A stretch of 64,000 nucleotides of DNA from Leeia aquatica. GTDB lineage: Bacteria; Pseudomonadota; Gammaproteobacteria; Burkholderiales; Leeiaceae. Of the stretch, positions 36,498-46,188 are shown piece by piece. Location of the stretch: assembly GCF_012641365.1 (NCBI RefSeq), contig NZ_JABAIM010000004.1:186001-250000 (forward strand), in the 5' to 3' direction. Both the position numbers and the translations under genes were made by a program. The notes below the pieces were generated by a model. That model saw only the letters and a program-made list of their open reading frames with translations, was not told the origin of the DNA and made no database searches. Each line of letters begins with the position of its first letter. Position 1 is the first letter of the stretch.

Positions 36498-36521
36498 GGC
36501 AGCCTGCGGGCTGCCTTTTTT
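36498..36521 (+). terminator. Terminator of the atp operon
   Basis: GGCAGCC, loop TGCG, GGCTGCC and six T residues, with a matching A-run on the left side. Confidence 0.93.
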
Positions 36522-36591
36522 CTTGCCGTCACCGGTTTGTCATCTCCGGCTGGCGGTAGAATAGGCGCAGGACACAACAAGCAGGACAGAC

Positions 36592-37959
36592 ATGAGCATT
36601 ACAGTCGTGATTCTGGCGGGCGGCAAAGGCACCCGCATGTACTCCAGTAAACCCAAGGTGTTGCACCCGATTGCTGGCAAGCCCATGCTCGCGCATGTGG
36701 TGGAACGCGCCCGTGCGGTGGCGGATGGCAAACTGGTGGTGGTGGTCGGACACGCTGCCGAGCACGTGCGCGCCGCCATGGGTGAATTGCCGGTCAGCTG
36801 GGTGGAGCAGGTGCCACAGCTGGGTACAGGGCATGCCATGCAATGTGCGGCGCATGAACTCCCCCAAGAGGGGCACTCCCTGGTGCTGTATGGCGATGTG
36901 CCGCTGCTGTCCGACGCCACGCTGCGTGCCATGCTGGCGCTGGCACAGGGCGATGATCTGGTGCTGCTGACCCAGCACCTTACCGACCCGAGTGGTTATG
37001 GTCGTATTCGCCGCGATGCCAGCGGAGCCGTGCAGGCCATCGTGGAACAGAAGGATGCCAGTGCGGCCGAGCGGGCGATTACCGAAATCAATACCGGCAT
37101 CCTGCTGCTGCCCAACGTGCACTTGCATCGCTGGCTGAAAGCGCTGCGCAACGACAATGCCCAGGGTGAGTACTACCTGACCGACTTGATCGGCTTTGCC
37201 GTGCGTGACCAGGTGGCGGTACGCACCCTGCACCCCGGCTGCGAGTGGGAAACGCTGGGTGTGAACAATCAGCTACAGCGTGCCGAGCTGGAGCGCCATT
37301 ACCAGCAGCAGCAAGCGGTGCAGTTGATGACACAAGGTGTCACCCTACTGGACCCGGCGCGTATCGACGTGCGGGGTGAGCTGCAATGTGGCAAGGATGT
37401 GCAGATCGACGTGAACTGCCTGTTCATTGGCAAGGTGATACTGGGAGACAACGTCAGCATTGGTGCGCATTGCGTACTGCAGGACTGCGAGATTGCAGCC
37501 GGTAGCCAGATTGCGCCGTTTTCTCATCTCGACGGCGCGCAAGTCGGCGAGGGTGCGCGGATCGGCCCGTATGCCCGGCTGCGCCCCGGTGCCGTGTTGG
37601 CGGCGCAGGTCCACGTCGGCAATTTCGTCGAGATCAAGAAGTCAGAGGTGGGGGTCGGCAGCAAGGTCAACCACCTCACCTATATCGGCGACAGCAGCAT
37701 CGGCAGTGGCGTGAATGTGGGCGCAGGCACCGTGACCTGCAACTACGATGGCGTCAACAAATCCCGCACGGTGATCGGTGATGGTGCCTTCATTGGCTCC
37801 GGCAGCATGCTGGTGGCGCCGCTGACCATTGGCGCCGGTGCTACCATCGGTGCCGGTTCTACCCTGAGCAAGGATGCCCCGGCGGATCAGCTCACCGTCG
37901 CCCGCGCCAAAGCAGTGACCATCCCCGGCTGGACCCGGCCACAGAAGAAGTCAGGCTAG
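36592..37959 (+). CDS. glmU: Bifunctional GlcN-1-P acetyltransferase / GlcNAc-1-P uridylyltransferase
   Basis: 455 aa. The N-terminal pyrophosphorylase domain (1-~230) begins with LAGGKGTRMYSSKPKVLHP. The C-terminal left-handed beta-helix (~250-450) has hexapeptide repeats with NFVEIKKSEVGVGSKVNHLTYIGD at the acetyltransferase site. It makes UDP-GlcNAc for peptidoglycan and LPS. GlmS, further downstream, supplies the same pathway. Confidence 0.97.
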   Translation: MSITVVILAGGKGTRMYSSKPKVLHPIAGKPMLAHVVERARAVADGKLVVVVGHAAEHVRAAMGELPVSWVEQVPQLGTGHAMQCAAHELPQEGHSLVLYGDVPLLSDATLRAMLALAQGDDLVLLTQHLTDPSGYGRIRRDASGAVQAIVEQKDASAAERAITEINTGILLLPNVHLHRWLKALRNDNAQGEYYLTDLIGFAVRDQVAVRTLHPGCEWETLGVNNQLQRAELERHYQQQQAVQLMTQGVTLLDPARIDVRGELQCGKDVQIDVNCLFIGKVILGDNVSIGAHCVLQDCEIAAGSQIAPFSHLDGAQVGEGARIGPYARLRPGAVLAAQVHVGNFVEIKKSEVGVGSKVNHLTYIGDSSIGSGVNVGAGTVTCNYDGVNKSRTVIGDGAFIGSGSMLVAPLTIGAGATIGAGSTLSKDAPADQLTVARAKAVTIPGWTRPQKKSG

Positions 37960-37987
37960 GCGGCGCCAGCCTATCCGGCCTTGATTA

Positions 37988-38018
37988 CGCCCGAACAGCC
38001 AAGCTGTTCGGGCGTTTT
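37988..38018 (+). terminator. Terminator after glmU
   Basis: A 12-bp perfect stem, CGCCCGAACAGC and GCTGTTCGGGCG, with a CAA loop and TTTT after it. It separates glmU from glmR. Confidence 0.9.
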
Positions 38019-38038
38019 GCTTTCTGTGCCCCCCCTGC

Positions 38039-38068
38039 TTGCCAAAGTCGGGCAGTGACTGCTATGAT
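38039..38068 (+). promoter_or_regulatory. Promoter of glmR-glmS
   Basis: TTGCCA (38039-38044), 18-bp spacer, TATGAT (38063-38068), 28 bp before the glmR ATG. Confidence 0.65.
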
Positions 38069-38076
38069 CATAAAAC

Positions 38077-38110
38077 TTTCGAAGCGAAACATAAAATGAC
38101 CAAACGAAAC
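38077..38110 (+). promoter_or_regulatory. Candidate GlmR (DeoR-type) operator
   Basis: An inverted repeat TTTCG-AAG-CGAAA (38077-38089), followed by a second CGAAAC 20 bp on (38105-38110), lies from the transcription start into the first codons of glmR. DeoR-family operators often contain repeated TTTCG/CGAAA units, so self-repression is likely. Confidence 0.5.
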
Positions 38111-38881
38111 ACACAGCAGCGCCGACACGCGATTGCCGCCTTGGTCCAGGAGCGGGGCGAAGTCAGTGTTGATGAGCTGACGCAGCGCTTTGCCACCTCA
38201 GAGGTCACCATCCGCAAAGACCTTGCGCTGCTGGAAACCGGTGGTTTGCTGTTGCGCCGCTATGGTGGCGCGGTGTCGCTGCCCAGTGAGATGGTCAGCG
38301 ATGCCGATGTGGAGCATGTTCCGAAACGAAAGCAAGCAATTGCCCGAGCCGCCGCCGAGCGCCTGCGCGACCACAACCGGGTGATCATCGACAGTGGCAC
38401 CACCACCAGCGCCATGATCCCGCTGCTGGGTAACAAGCGTGGGCTGGTGGTGATGACCAACTCACTGAACGTGGCCGGGCAACTGCGCGAGCTGGAAAAC
38501 GAACCCATCCTGCTGATGACCGGCGGCACCTGGGACCCGCACTCCGAGTCCTTCCAGGGGCAGATGGCCGAGCAGGCGCTGCGTTCCTACGATTTTGACC
38601 AGTTGTTCATCGGCGCCGATGGCATCGACCTTGAACGCGGTACCACGACCTTCAACGAGCTGGTTGGCCTGTCACGGGTGATGGCTGAGGTGGCGCGTGA
38701 GGTGATCGTGATGGTGGAGTCCGACAAGATCGGGCGCCGCATTCCTAATCTGGAGCTGCCGTGGCAGCGTATCCATACCCTGGTGACCGACGACGGCCTG
38801 AGCGCTGATGCCCGTCACCAGATCGAAACCAAGGGCGTGACGCTGATCTGCGCGCCCACCCCGCAAGACAGGAGAAAATGA
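38096..38881 (+). CDS. glmR: DeoR-family regulator of amino-sugar synthesis (GlmR-like)
   Basis: 261 aa from MTKRNTQQRRHAIA. N-terminal DeoR helix-turn-helix (VSVDELTQRFATSEVTIRKDLALLE). C-terminal sugar-phosphate-sensing domain (IDSGTTTSAMIPLL, LFIGADGIDLERGTTTFNE). Directly upstream of glmS with no gap between stop and start. A DeoR regulator between glmU and glmS is also found in Pseudomonas, where it is called GlmR; a GlcN-6-P-type signal is inferred. The start codon lies inside the proposed operator. Confidence 0.85.
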   Translation: MTKRNTQQRRHAIAALVQERGEVSVDELTQRFATSEVTIRKDLALLETGGLLLRRYGGAVSLPSEMVSDADVEHVPKRKQAIARAAAERLRDHNRVIIDSGTTTSAMIPLLGNKRGLVVMTNSLNVAGQLRELENEPILLMTGGTWDPHSESFQGQMAEQALRSYDFDQLFIGADGIDLERGTTTFNELVGLSRVMAEVAREVIVMVESDKIGRRIPNLELPWQRIHTLVTDDGLSADARHQIETKGVTLICAPTPQDRRK

Positions 38882-40711
<1,830 letters not shown>

Positions 40712-40722
40712 CGCTACAGATT

Positions 40723-40745
40723 CCCGCCGGTGATACACCGGCGGG
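40723..40745 (+). terminator. Hairpin after glmS
   Basis: A 10-bp perfect stem CCCGCCGGTG and CACCGGCGGG with an ATA loop, 12 bp past the glmS stop. No T-run follows, so it may end transcription poorly or protect the 3' end of the message. Confidence 0.5.
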
Positions 40746-40861
40746 TGCCGCCATCCTGTTGACCACGCCATCACGCGAAGGGTGTCACCGCAGCACCGCT
40801 GCGCTGGAACAAACCCCCAGCGGCGCGGCCTGAATGGCTCAGCCTTGGAGTACGTCGCACC

Positions 40862-41497
40862 ATGTCGGACGCCGCATACTGGTTGCTGTTCTTTTCCGCC
40901 GCCCTGGCGCTGGTGGTGTCACCGGGGCCAGACCTGCTCTATATCCTGTCCCGCTCGATTGCGGGTGGCACCCGCATCGGTCTGGCGGCGACGGCCGGGG
41001 TATGCAGCGGGGCGCTGGTGCATGTGACCGCAGCCGCTCTGGGGCTCTCGGCCATCCTGGCCACCTCGGTGACTGCCTTCAATGTAGTGAAGTATGTGGG
41101 GGCGGCATACCTGATCTACCTGGGTATCAAGGCCTTGCGCTCGGCGGGGGCTGCCTTTCGGGTCGACGATCAGCCACGCCAGCCCACCACCCCATGGCAA
41201 GCCTTTCGTCAGGGGGTACTGATTGACGTGCTGAACCCCAAAGTCGCCGTGTTTTACATGGCCTTCCTGCCGCAATTCGTCCGCCACGGCCACGGGACGA
41301 CAGCACAGCAGCTGATGCTGCTCGGCGTGCTGGTGATTCTGGTTGCCATCGTGGTGGAGGCGGCCTTTGTGCTGGCCACCGCCCGTACCACCCGGTTCTT
41401 CCGTAACCACCCTCGCGCCTCGGTCTGGCTGGACCGGGTATTCGGTGGTGTACTGCTGGCCTTGGGGGTGCGGCTGGCCCTCAGCCAGCAGCGCTAA
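40862..41497 (+). CDS. LysE/RhtB-family amino-acid exporter
   Basis: 211 aa, six hydrophobic segments. N-terminal SPGPDLLYILSRSIAGGTRIGL is the LysE/RhtB signature, and LIDVLNPKVAVFYMAFLPQF is also typical. Exports amino acids or derivatives; substrate unknown. GC-rich like the core genome, unlike the next three genes. It is convergent with the MocR gene, with 22 bp between. Confidence 0.9.
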   Translation: MSDAAYWLLFFSAALALVVSPGPDLLYILSRSIAGGTRIGLAATAGVCSGALVHVTAAALGLSAILATSVTAFNVVKYVGAAYLIYLGIKALRSAGAAFRVDDQPRQPTTPWQAFRQGVLIDVLNPKVAVFYMAFLPQFVRHGHGTTAQQLMLLGVLVILVAIVVEAAFVLATARTTRFFRNHPRASVWLDRVFGGVLLALGVRLALSQQR

Positions 41498-41504
41498 GGG
41501 TTTC

Positions 41505-41513
41505 ATGGTAATT
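41505..41513. repeat. 9-bp direct repeat, left end of AT-rich module
   Basis: ATGGTAATT here recurs at 45022-45030. The two copies lie just outside the first and last genes of the AT-rich module. Confidence 0.35.
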
Positions 41514-41519
41514 CTGGAC

Positions 41520-42923
41520 TTACCTTGACCAGCTCTCCAGTAAAGAAGCTACTCGTGGGTCATCCAGATAAGCCACATTGAACCGCATCCAAGGAGTCGG
41601 AGGTTGATTAACGCGAAATAAGGCACCAGGTGCAAGCATGACCTTTTTTGCAATGGCTTCTTCTGTTAATTTTATAGGACACCCCACATCGGGGGGGATG
41701 GACACCCACAAAAAAGGCCCACCGCTTTGATTGGTAAATACCTTTAACCCAAAGCGATCCAACAGAGCCAATCCAGCCTCTTTTTTCTGAACGAGGCGTT
41801 CACGCAGACTGGCTAGTCTGTGACGATATTTGCCTTCTGTCAGTAACTGTAAAGCAACTCGTTCGGTGATTTCACTACTGGTTAACCCTAACATCATCTT
41901 ATGATGCGTGAGTGCATCAATTACAGCATGGTTGGCAACAACAAAACCAACACGTAGACTGGGTGCTAAGGTTTTTGAAAAACTTCCTACATAGACGACT
42001 CGCCTCAATTCATCCAGAGTGGCCAGTGTAACACGGGGGCGTGATGACAGGCCTTGGCTCACATCATTTTCCACTAGCCACATATCGTTTTGTTCAACAA
42101 GCCTTAAGACCTTATGAGCTACTGCGGGTGAATAGCTTGCACCGGTTGGATTCTGAAGCCAAGGGTTAGTGAAAAACGCTTTGCAAGTGTGACGCTGAAG
42201 TATGCCTTCAAGTAACGCAATGTCTGGGCCTGATGGTGTCCATGGTACGCCTATGGCGTGACGCCCATGGATGGATAACGCGCTGTGCAGGCCAAAATAC
42301 CCTGGATCATCAACCAGCACGGTATCGCCAGGCTTTGTCAGGGCAAGTATGGCTAACGTTATGGCTTGGCTTGCACCTTGTGTAAGTAAAATTTGTGGTG
42401 CCGAAACTTCCAGGCTCTCTTCAGTCATTGCGCGTGCGAGCCATTCACGCAAGCCAGGCAAGCCTTTTGAATCACCGTATGGGCTAAGTGTGTGTTGCTT
42501 GTTTGCGATCAGGCGTAGTGCAGTGCGAATGCCGTCCTGATCATACCAGTCGTAGTGCATCCACCCACTGCCGGGCTTGGCACAGTCAAGAGGCGGCTCG
42601 TAAAGGCTATCAGCCAGCCAAAATGCATTGGCAGCATGCGGGATAGGCAGGGTGATGCTGACGGATTTCTGGTGCGGCCGTTCTGAGAGAAAAAAACCAT
42701 CACCGCGTCGGGCAAACAACACACCTTCAGCGACAAGGCGATCATAGGCCTCAGCAACCGTGAAGGTGCTCACACCATAGTGTGCTGCAAAGCCACGGAT
42801 AGACCACATCCGCTCACCGGCTTTAAGCACTCCGTCAGCTTGCGCCTGCCGTATGGCACTCGTAATTTGAGCGACTAAGGGTGTGTCGAGCAAGTTGTCT
42901 AAGAGGATATTCATGCTAGGCAT
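41520..42923 (-). CDS. MocR-type GntR/aminotransferase regulator of the AT-rich module
   Basis: 467 aa from ATG 42923 (GGAG 10 nt upstream; ATG 42914 is possible). Winged helix at ~15-80 (GERMWSIRGFAAHYGVSTFTVAEAYDRLVAEGVL). The aminotransferase-like domain follows, with PLP-binding Lys in VGSFSKTLAPSLRVGFVV and LVDDPGYFGL. It is divergent from the binding-protein gene across a 138-bp gap with four CTGTAC repeats, and so very likely controls that gene. Codon use is less GC-rich than in the neighbours, suggesting transfer. Confidence 0.9.
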   Translation of the reverse strand: MPSMNILLDNLLDTPLVAQITSAIRQAQADGVLKAGERMWSIRGFAAHYGVSTFTVAEAYDRLVAEGVLFARRGDGFFLSERPHQKSVSITLPIPHAANAFWLADSLYEPPLDCAKPGSGWMHYDWYDQDGIRTALRLIANKQHTLSPYGDSKGLPGLREWLARAMTEESLEVSAPQILLTQGASQAITLAILALTKPGDTVLVDDPGYFGLHSALSIHGRHAIGVPWTPSGPDIALLEGILQRHTCKAFFTNPWLQNPTGASYSPAVAHKVLRLVEQNDMWLVENDVSQGLSSRPRVTLATLDELRRVVYVGSFSKTLAPSLRVGFVVANHAVIDALTHHKMMLGLTSSEITERVALQLLTEGKYRHRLASLRERLVQKKEAGLALLDRFGLKVFTNQSGGPFLWVSIPPDVGCPIKLTEEAIAKKVMLAPGALFRVNQPPTPWMRFNVAYLDDPRVASLLESWSR

Positions 42924-42942
42924 GGTGTATTGGCTCCGTAAC

Positions 42943-42998
42943 CTGTACAGCGCCTGTACGCTGCTTGTTAACTGTACATGGTGCCATGTTAACTGTAC
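42943..42998. promoter_or_regulatory. Four CTGTAC repeats, candidate MocR operator
   Basis: CTGTAC at 42943, 42954, 42972 and 42993, all in one orientation. The last two sit in a longer repeat TTAACTGTACA spaced 21 bp apart (two helical turns); the first two are 11 bp apart (one turn). MocR proteins usually bind spaced repeats between themselves and a divergent target. Confidence 0.6.
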
Positions 42999-43060
42999 AG
43001 ACAACATCCTTCAAATAGAAGGACTCTGATATTAACCAAGCCTTGTAGATGGAGTTTGTC

Positions 43061-43825
43061 ATGAAGTATTTCATAACACTATTAACCCTGTTCATGTTCT
43101 CAACAGCAAACTCTCAGACGACAGCTACCCTAAAAGTCGGAATCGATGGTGCATTTCCTCCCTATAGCGAGGTTTTGCCTGATGGCAGTCTAAAAGGCTT
43201 TGATGTAGATATAGCAAAAGCAATTTGTAGTGAGCTTAAGCGAAAATGTGATCTCATCCGTTTTGATTTTGATGGGATGATTCCGGCACTTTCAGTTAAA
43301 AAACTGGATATGCTGGTGGCTTCTATGGCAATCACTGAAGAGCGCAAGAAAAAGGTGAGTTTTTCAGATAAATATGAAGGTGGTTATATGGTTTTTTATG
43401 GCCGTAAAGACAGAAAAATGGAGGCTACACCATTAGGAATGAAAGGTAAGGTCATTGGTGTTATTCGAGGTTCAGTGCAAGAGAGTTATATAAAAGCAGA
43501 GTTTGCGAGCAAAGGTGTCAGAATGACATCATATGATGATGCTGAAAAAGCCTTGATGGACTTGGCGGTTGGTCGCACTGACGCTATATTTATAGAAATA
43601 GGAAATGCAATAGAATTTAAAAAGAGACCGTCAAACGCGCAGCTTGCTATTTTTGGACCAAAATTTGATGATAAAAAATACTTTGGCACGGGGTCAGGTA
43701 TAGCGGTGCGAAAAGAAGATAGAGACCTTTTGATAGAAATCAATAAGGCAATAGCAAAGATTAGAACGAATGGTGTGTATAAGAGTATCAATGATAAATA
43801 TTTTGAATATGATCAGTATGAATAA
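43061..43825 (+). CDS. Periplasmic amino-acid-binding protein (SBP family 3), no permease nearby
   Basis: 254 aa from ATG 43061 (GGAG 6-7 nt upstream). Signal peptide MKYFITLLTLFMFSTANS. Mature LKVGIDGAFPPYSEV, GFDVDIAKAI, FDGMIPALSVKKLDMLVASMAIT are typical of Lys/Arg/His/polar-amino-acid binding proteins. The gene is strikingly AT-rich compared with flanking DNA, the clearest sign of recent transfer in the window. No permease or ATPase genes adjoin it, so it must use a transporter encoded elsewhere or act as a sensor. Confidence 0.9.
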   Translation: MKYFITLLTLFMFSTANSQTTATLKVGIDGAFPPYSEVLPDGSLKGFDVDIAKAICSELKRKCDLIRFDFDGMIPALSVKKLDMLVASMAITEERKKKVSFSDKYEGGYMVFYGRKDRKMEATPLGMKGKVIGVIRGSVQESYIKAEFASKGVRMTSYDDAEKALMDLAVGRTDAIFIEIGNAIEFKKRPSNAQLAIFGPKFDDKKYFGTGSGIAVRKEDRDLLIEINKAIAKIRTNGVYKSINDKYFEYDQYE

Positions 43826-43886
43826 TTTCGCTGATCGAGTGTATGGCAACCGCATGGAAAATTTTTGACCCATCAAGAGGGGAAAC

Positions 43887-45008
43887 ATGCAACGCATTGA
43901 TCATGTACTTGCTCTGTCAACGCCGGGCGCTCAGTTGACTGTAACACGCTGGCATTTTGGTATGCTTGGGGCGCGGCCAAAAGTATTTATACAGGCCGCG
44001 TTGCATGCAGATGAATTACCAGGTGTGCTTGTTGCGCATGAAATAAAACAAAAACTGGAGGTACTGGAGCAAGCCGGGCTTTTAAGGGGCGAGGTGATAC
44101 TTGTGCCTGTGGCAAACCCAATTGGCCTGGCACAATTCCAAAATAGTACTCAGCATGGGCGGTTTGATGGCCAGACTGGTAGAAATTTTAATCGCGGATT
44201 TCCTGACCTTGTAGATGCTGTAGCGGCTCTGATTGAATCACAGTTGACGAACTCAGCTGAAAATAATCTACACATTATTCGTGATGCGCTATCGTGTGCA
44301 TTGCAGCAATTGACGGTAAATTCTCAGCTTGAAGCTTTGCAATGCCACCTATTTGACCTTGCACTTGATGCGGATCTCGTATTGGATTTGCACTGTGATA
44401 GCGAGGCGGACTTGCATCTGTATGCACACCGCGAGCAGTTACCCATTGTACAAGTGCTAGGGGCGTATTTAGGGGTGGCAGCTATTCTTTATGCTGATGA
44501 GCAGGGTGGACAGTCCTTTGATGATGCATTGACTCGACAGTGGTATCAGTTAAAAAAGCGCTTTCCCAGCTATCCTATTCCAGTTGGGTGTACTGCGGTG
44601 ACAGTAGAACTGCGGGGTCAGAGCGATGTAAATATCAAGATGGCTTTAGCCGATGCTGACGCTATTATTAAGTTCATTTCATGGCATAGCTCCCCATCAG
44701 CAAACAAGGTGGAGGCATTGCATACTGTGCAACAGAAGTCAACACCACTGAATTTTACGGAAATTCTCGCTTCACCTATCAGCGGCATTGTAAGCTACAC
44801 CATTTCCTATGGGGTAGAAGTAAGCCCAGGGACCTGCCTAGCGGTGATAGTAAATCCAATCTCAGGGGAGACGTTAGAATTGATTACCCAGAGTGGTGGA
44901 ATATACTATGCACGAAATGCATCACGCTACGTCGCTGCTGGCACCGAAGTATGTTTTGTAGCAGGTGATAGTATACAGCGCAATACCGATAACTTACTTT
45001 CAAGTTAA
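43887..45008 (+). CDS. Succinylglutamate desuccinylase/aspartoacylase-family metallo-deacylase
   Basis: 373 aa, with GAGGGGAAAC before the ATG. M14-like zinc enzyme: HADELPG (His and Glu ligands) at ~38, NFNRGFPD, DLHCDS (third ligand) and VELRGQ (catalytic Glu). A C-terminal barrel-like region (ISGIVSYTISYGVEVSPGTCLAVI) resembles a lipoyl-like fold. The family removes acyl groups from N-acyl amino acids. Codon use is AT-richer than the core. It is 61 bp downstream of the binding protein and probably acts on what that protein captures (inference). Confidence 0.87.
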   Translation: MQRIDHVLALSTPGAQLTVTRWHFGMLGARPKVFIQAALHADELPGVLVAHEIKQKLEVLEQAGLLRGEVILVPVANPIGLAQFQNSTQHGRFDGQTGRNFNRGFPDLVDAVAALIESQLTNSAENNLHIIRDALSCALQQLTVNSQLEALQCHLFDLALDADLVLDLHCDSEADLHLYAHREQLPIVQVLGAYLGVAAILYADEQGGQSFDDALTRQWYQLKKRFPSYPIPVGCTAVTVELRGQSDVNIKMALADADAIIKFISWHSSPSANKVEALHTVQQKSTPLNFTEILASPISGIVSYTISYGVEVSPGTCLAVIVNPISGETLELITQSGGIYYARNASRYVAAGTEVCFVAGDSIQRNTDNLLSS

Positions 45009-45021
45009 AAATTGTATTGAA

Positions 45022-45030
45022 ATGGTAATT
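45022..45030. repeat. 9-bp direct repeat, right end of AT-rich module
   Basis: ATGGTAATT, matching 41505-41513. GC content returns to the core level soon after it. Confidence 0.35.
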
Positions 45031-45082
45031 GCGCAGTCTAGAAGATTCTTGTCCGGCCTGCAGGCGGCTGTATGAACGGCAC

Positions 45083-45991
45083 TCACCCCTCGTGTACCGG
45101 CATCCGGGCAGATTCGTCGAGCAAGAAGCGGCGAAAGGCCTGCAGTGCCGGACGTTCGGCCAGACTGGGTGGGTAGACCAGCCAGTAGCGGCCCTGGCTG
45201 GCGATGGTGGGGTTGAAGGGGCGGCGGAGCAGTCCGGTATCCAGCTCCTGCTGGATGAAGGCCAGGCGCCCCAGCGCTACACCCTGCCCGGCAATGGCCG
45301 CCATCAATAGCGCGTTGCTGTCGTCAATGGTCGGGCCGTGACGCACGGACAGCTGGCCGCAGCCAGCGTGCTGCAACCAGCGCTGCCAATCCTGATGATT
45401 ATCCTCATGCAGCAAGGTGGCCCAGGCCAGATCCGTGGGCTGGCACAGCTGACGGCCTTCCATGCGATAGCCCGGTGCGCACACTGGCGTGAGCTGGGTG
45501 CCAAACAGTGGGTCGGCCATCAGCTCGGGCCAGTGCTCCCGTTGTCCCCAGCGGATGGCCAGATCTGCACCCTCACGCTTGAGATCCACGTGTTGCACGG
45601 TGTGATGCAGCTTGAGCTCGATTTCCGGGTGCGCAGCCCAGAATGCAGGCAGGCGGCCCACCAGCCAGCGGCTGGAGAACAGCGGGGTCAGCGCAATGGT
45701 CAGGCCATGCTGCTGCCGGGCCTGCTGCTGTAGCTGGTCCATCACCTGCTCGATGGATTGGAACGCCTGGCTAAGGGTATGCAGCAGGGTTTCACCTGCC
45801 GGGGTCAGCTGCACTTTGCGCACCAGCCGTTCAAACAGCTTCAGGCCCAGATGGGTTTCCAGCTGGCGGATTTGATGGCTGACGGCGGCCTGGGTGACAA
45901 ACAGGGCGTCTGCAGCGCGGGTGAAGGACAGCAGGCGAGCGGCCACCTCAAAGGTCTTCAGGGCTTTCAGGTAATGCAGATCCTTGCGCAT
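45083..45991 (-). CDS. LysR-family regulator, GcvA-like
   Basis: 302 aa from ATG 45991, chosen because GAGGA lies 5 nt upstream; ATG 46009 is in frame but lacks a ribosome site. GcvA-type helix-turn-helix (LLSFTRAADALFVTQAAVSHQIRQLETHLGLKLFERL) and effector domain with LTIALTPLFSSRWLVGRLPAF. It is divergent from gcvPA, the target expected for a GcvA relative, which supports control of the glycine-cleavage-like operon. Confidence 0.88.
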   Translation of the reverse strand: MRKDLHYLKALKTFEVAARLLSFTRAADALFVTQAAVSHQIRQLETHLGLKLFERLVRKVQLTPAGETLLHTLSQAFQSIEQVMDQLQQQARQQHGLTIALTPLFSSRWLVGRLPAFWAAHPEIELKLHHTVQHVDLKREGADLAIRWGQREHWPELMADPLFGTQLTPVCAPGYRMEGRQLCQPTDLAWATLLHEDNHQDWQRWLQHAGCGQLSVRHGPTIDDSNALLMAAIAGQGVALGRLAFIQQELDTGLLRRPFNPTIASQGRYWLVYPPSLAERPALQAFRRFLLDESARMPVHEG

Positions 45992-46002
45992 GGCGTCCTC
46001 AT

Positions 46003-46074
46003 CATGCATAAGATTAATTTATCCATTGCATGAGAATTGCTCGATTGTCACTGCCCTGTCAAGCCAAGTGTAAT
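46003..46074 (+). promoter_or_regulatory. LysR-type operator and gcvPA promoter
   Basis: An inverted repeat CATGCA (46003-46008) and TGCATG (46027-46032) encloses ATTAAT. Then TTGTCA (46045-46050), 18-bp spacer, TGTAAT (46069-46074). This leaves a ~110-nt leader before gcvPA. The layout suits activation by the divergent LysR protein. Confidence 0.45.
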
Positions 46075-46188
46075 AGCCGCAGTCCGTCGTGCATGCAGAT
46101 GCTGGATGCAAAAGCCATATTGATGCAGGCTGCGGCGGGGTGTGCAACCGGCAGCGTTCAGACTGCCCCCAGACTCAGGTCAGGAACC

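Noticed and set aside
36523-36562. Promoter for glmU (TTGTCA with TAGAAT)
   Set aside because: The spacer between the boxes is only 14 bp, too short for a normal sigma-70 promoter, so I did not list it.
46075-46188. Glycine riboswitch in the gcvPA leader
   Set aside because: The leader does not show the paired glycine-aptamer pattern or conserved core that I can recognise, and a LysR gene provides a better control candidate.
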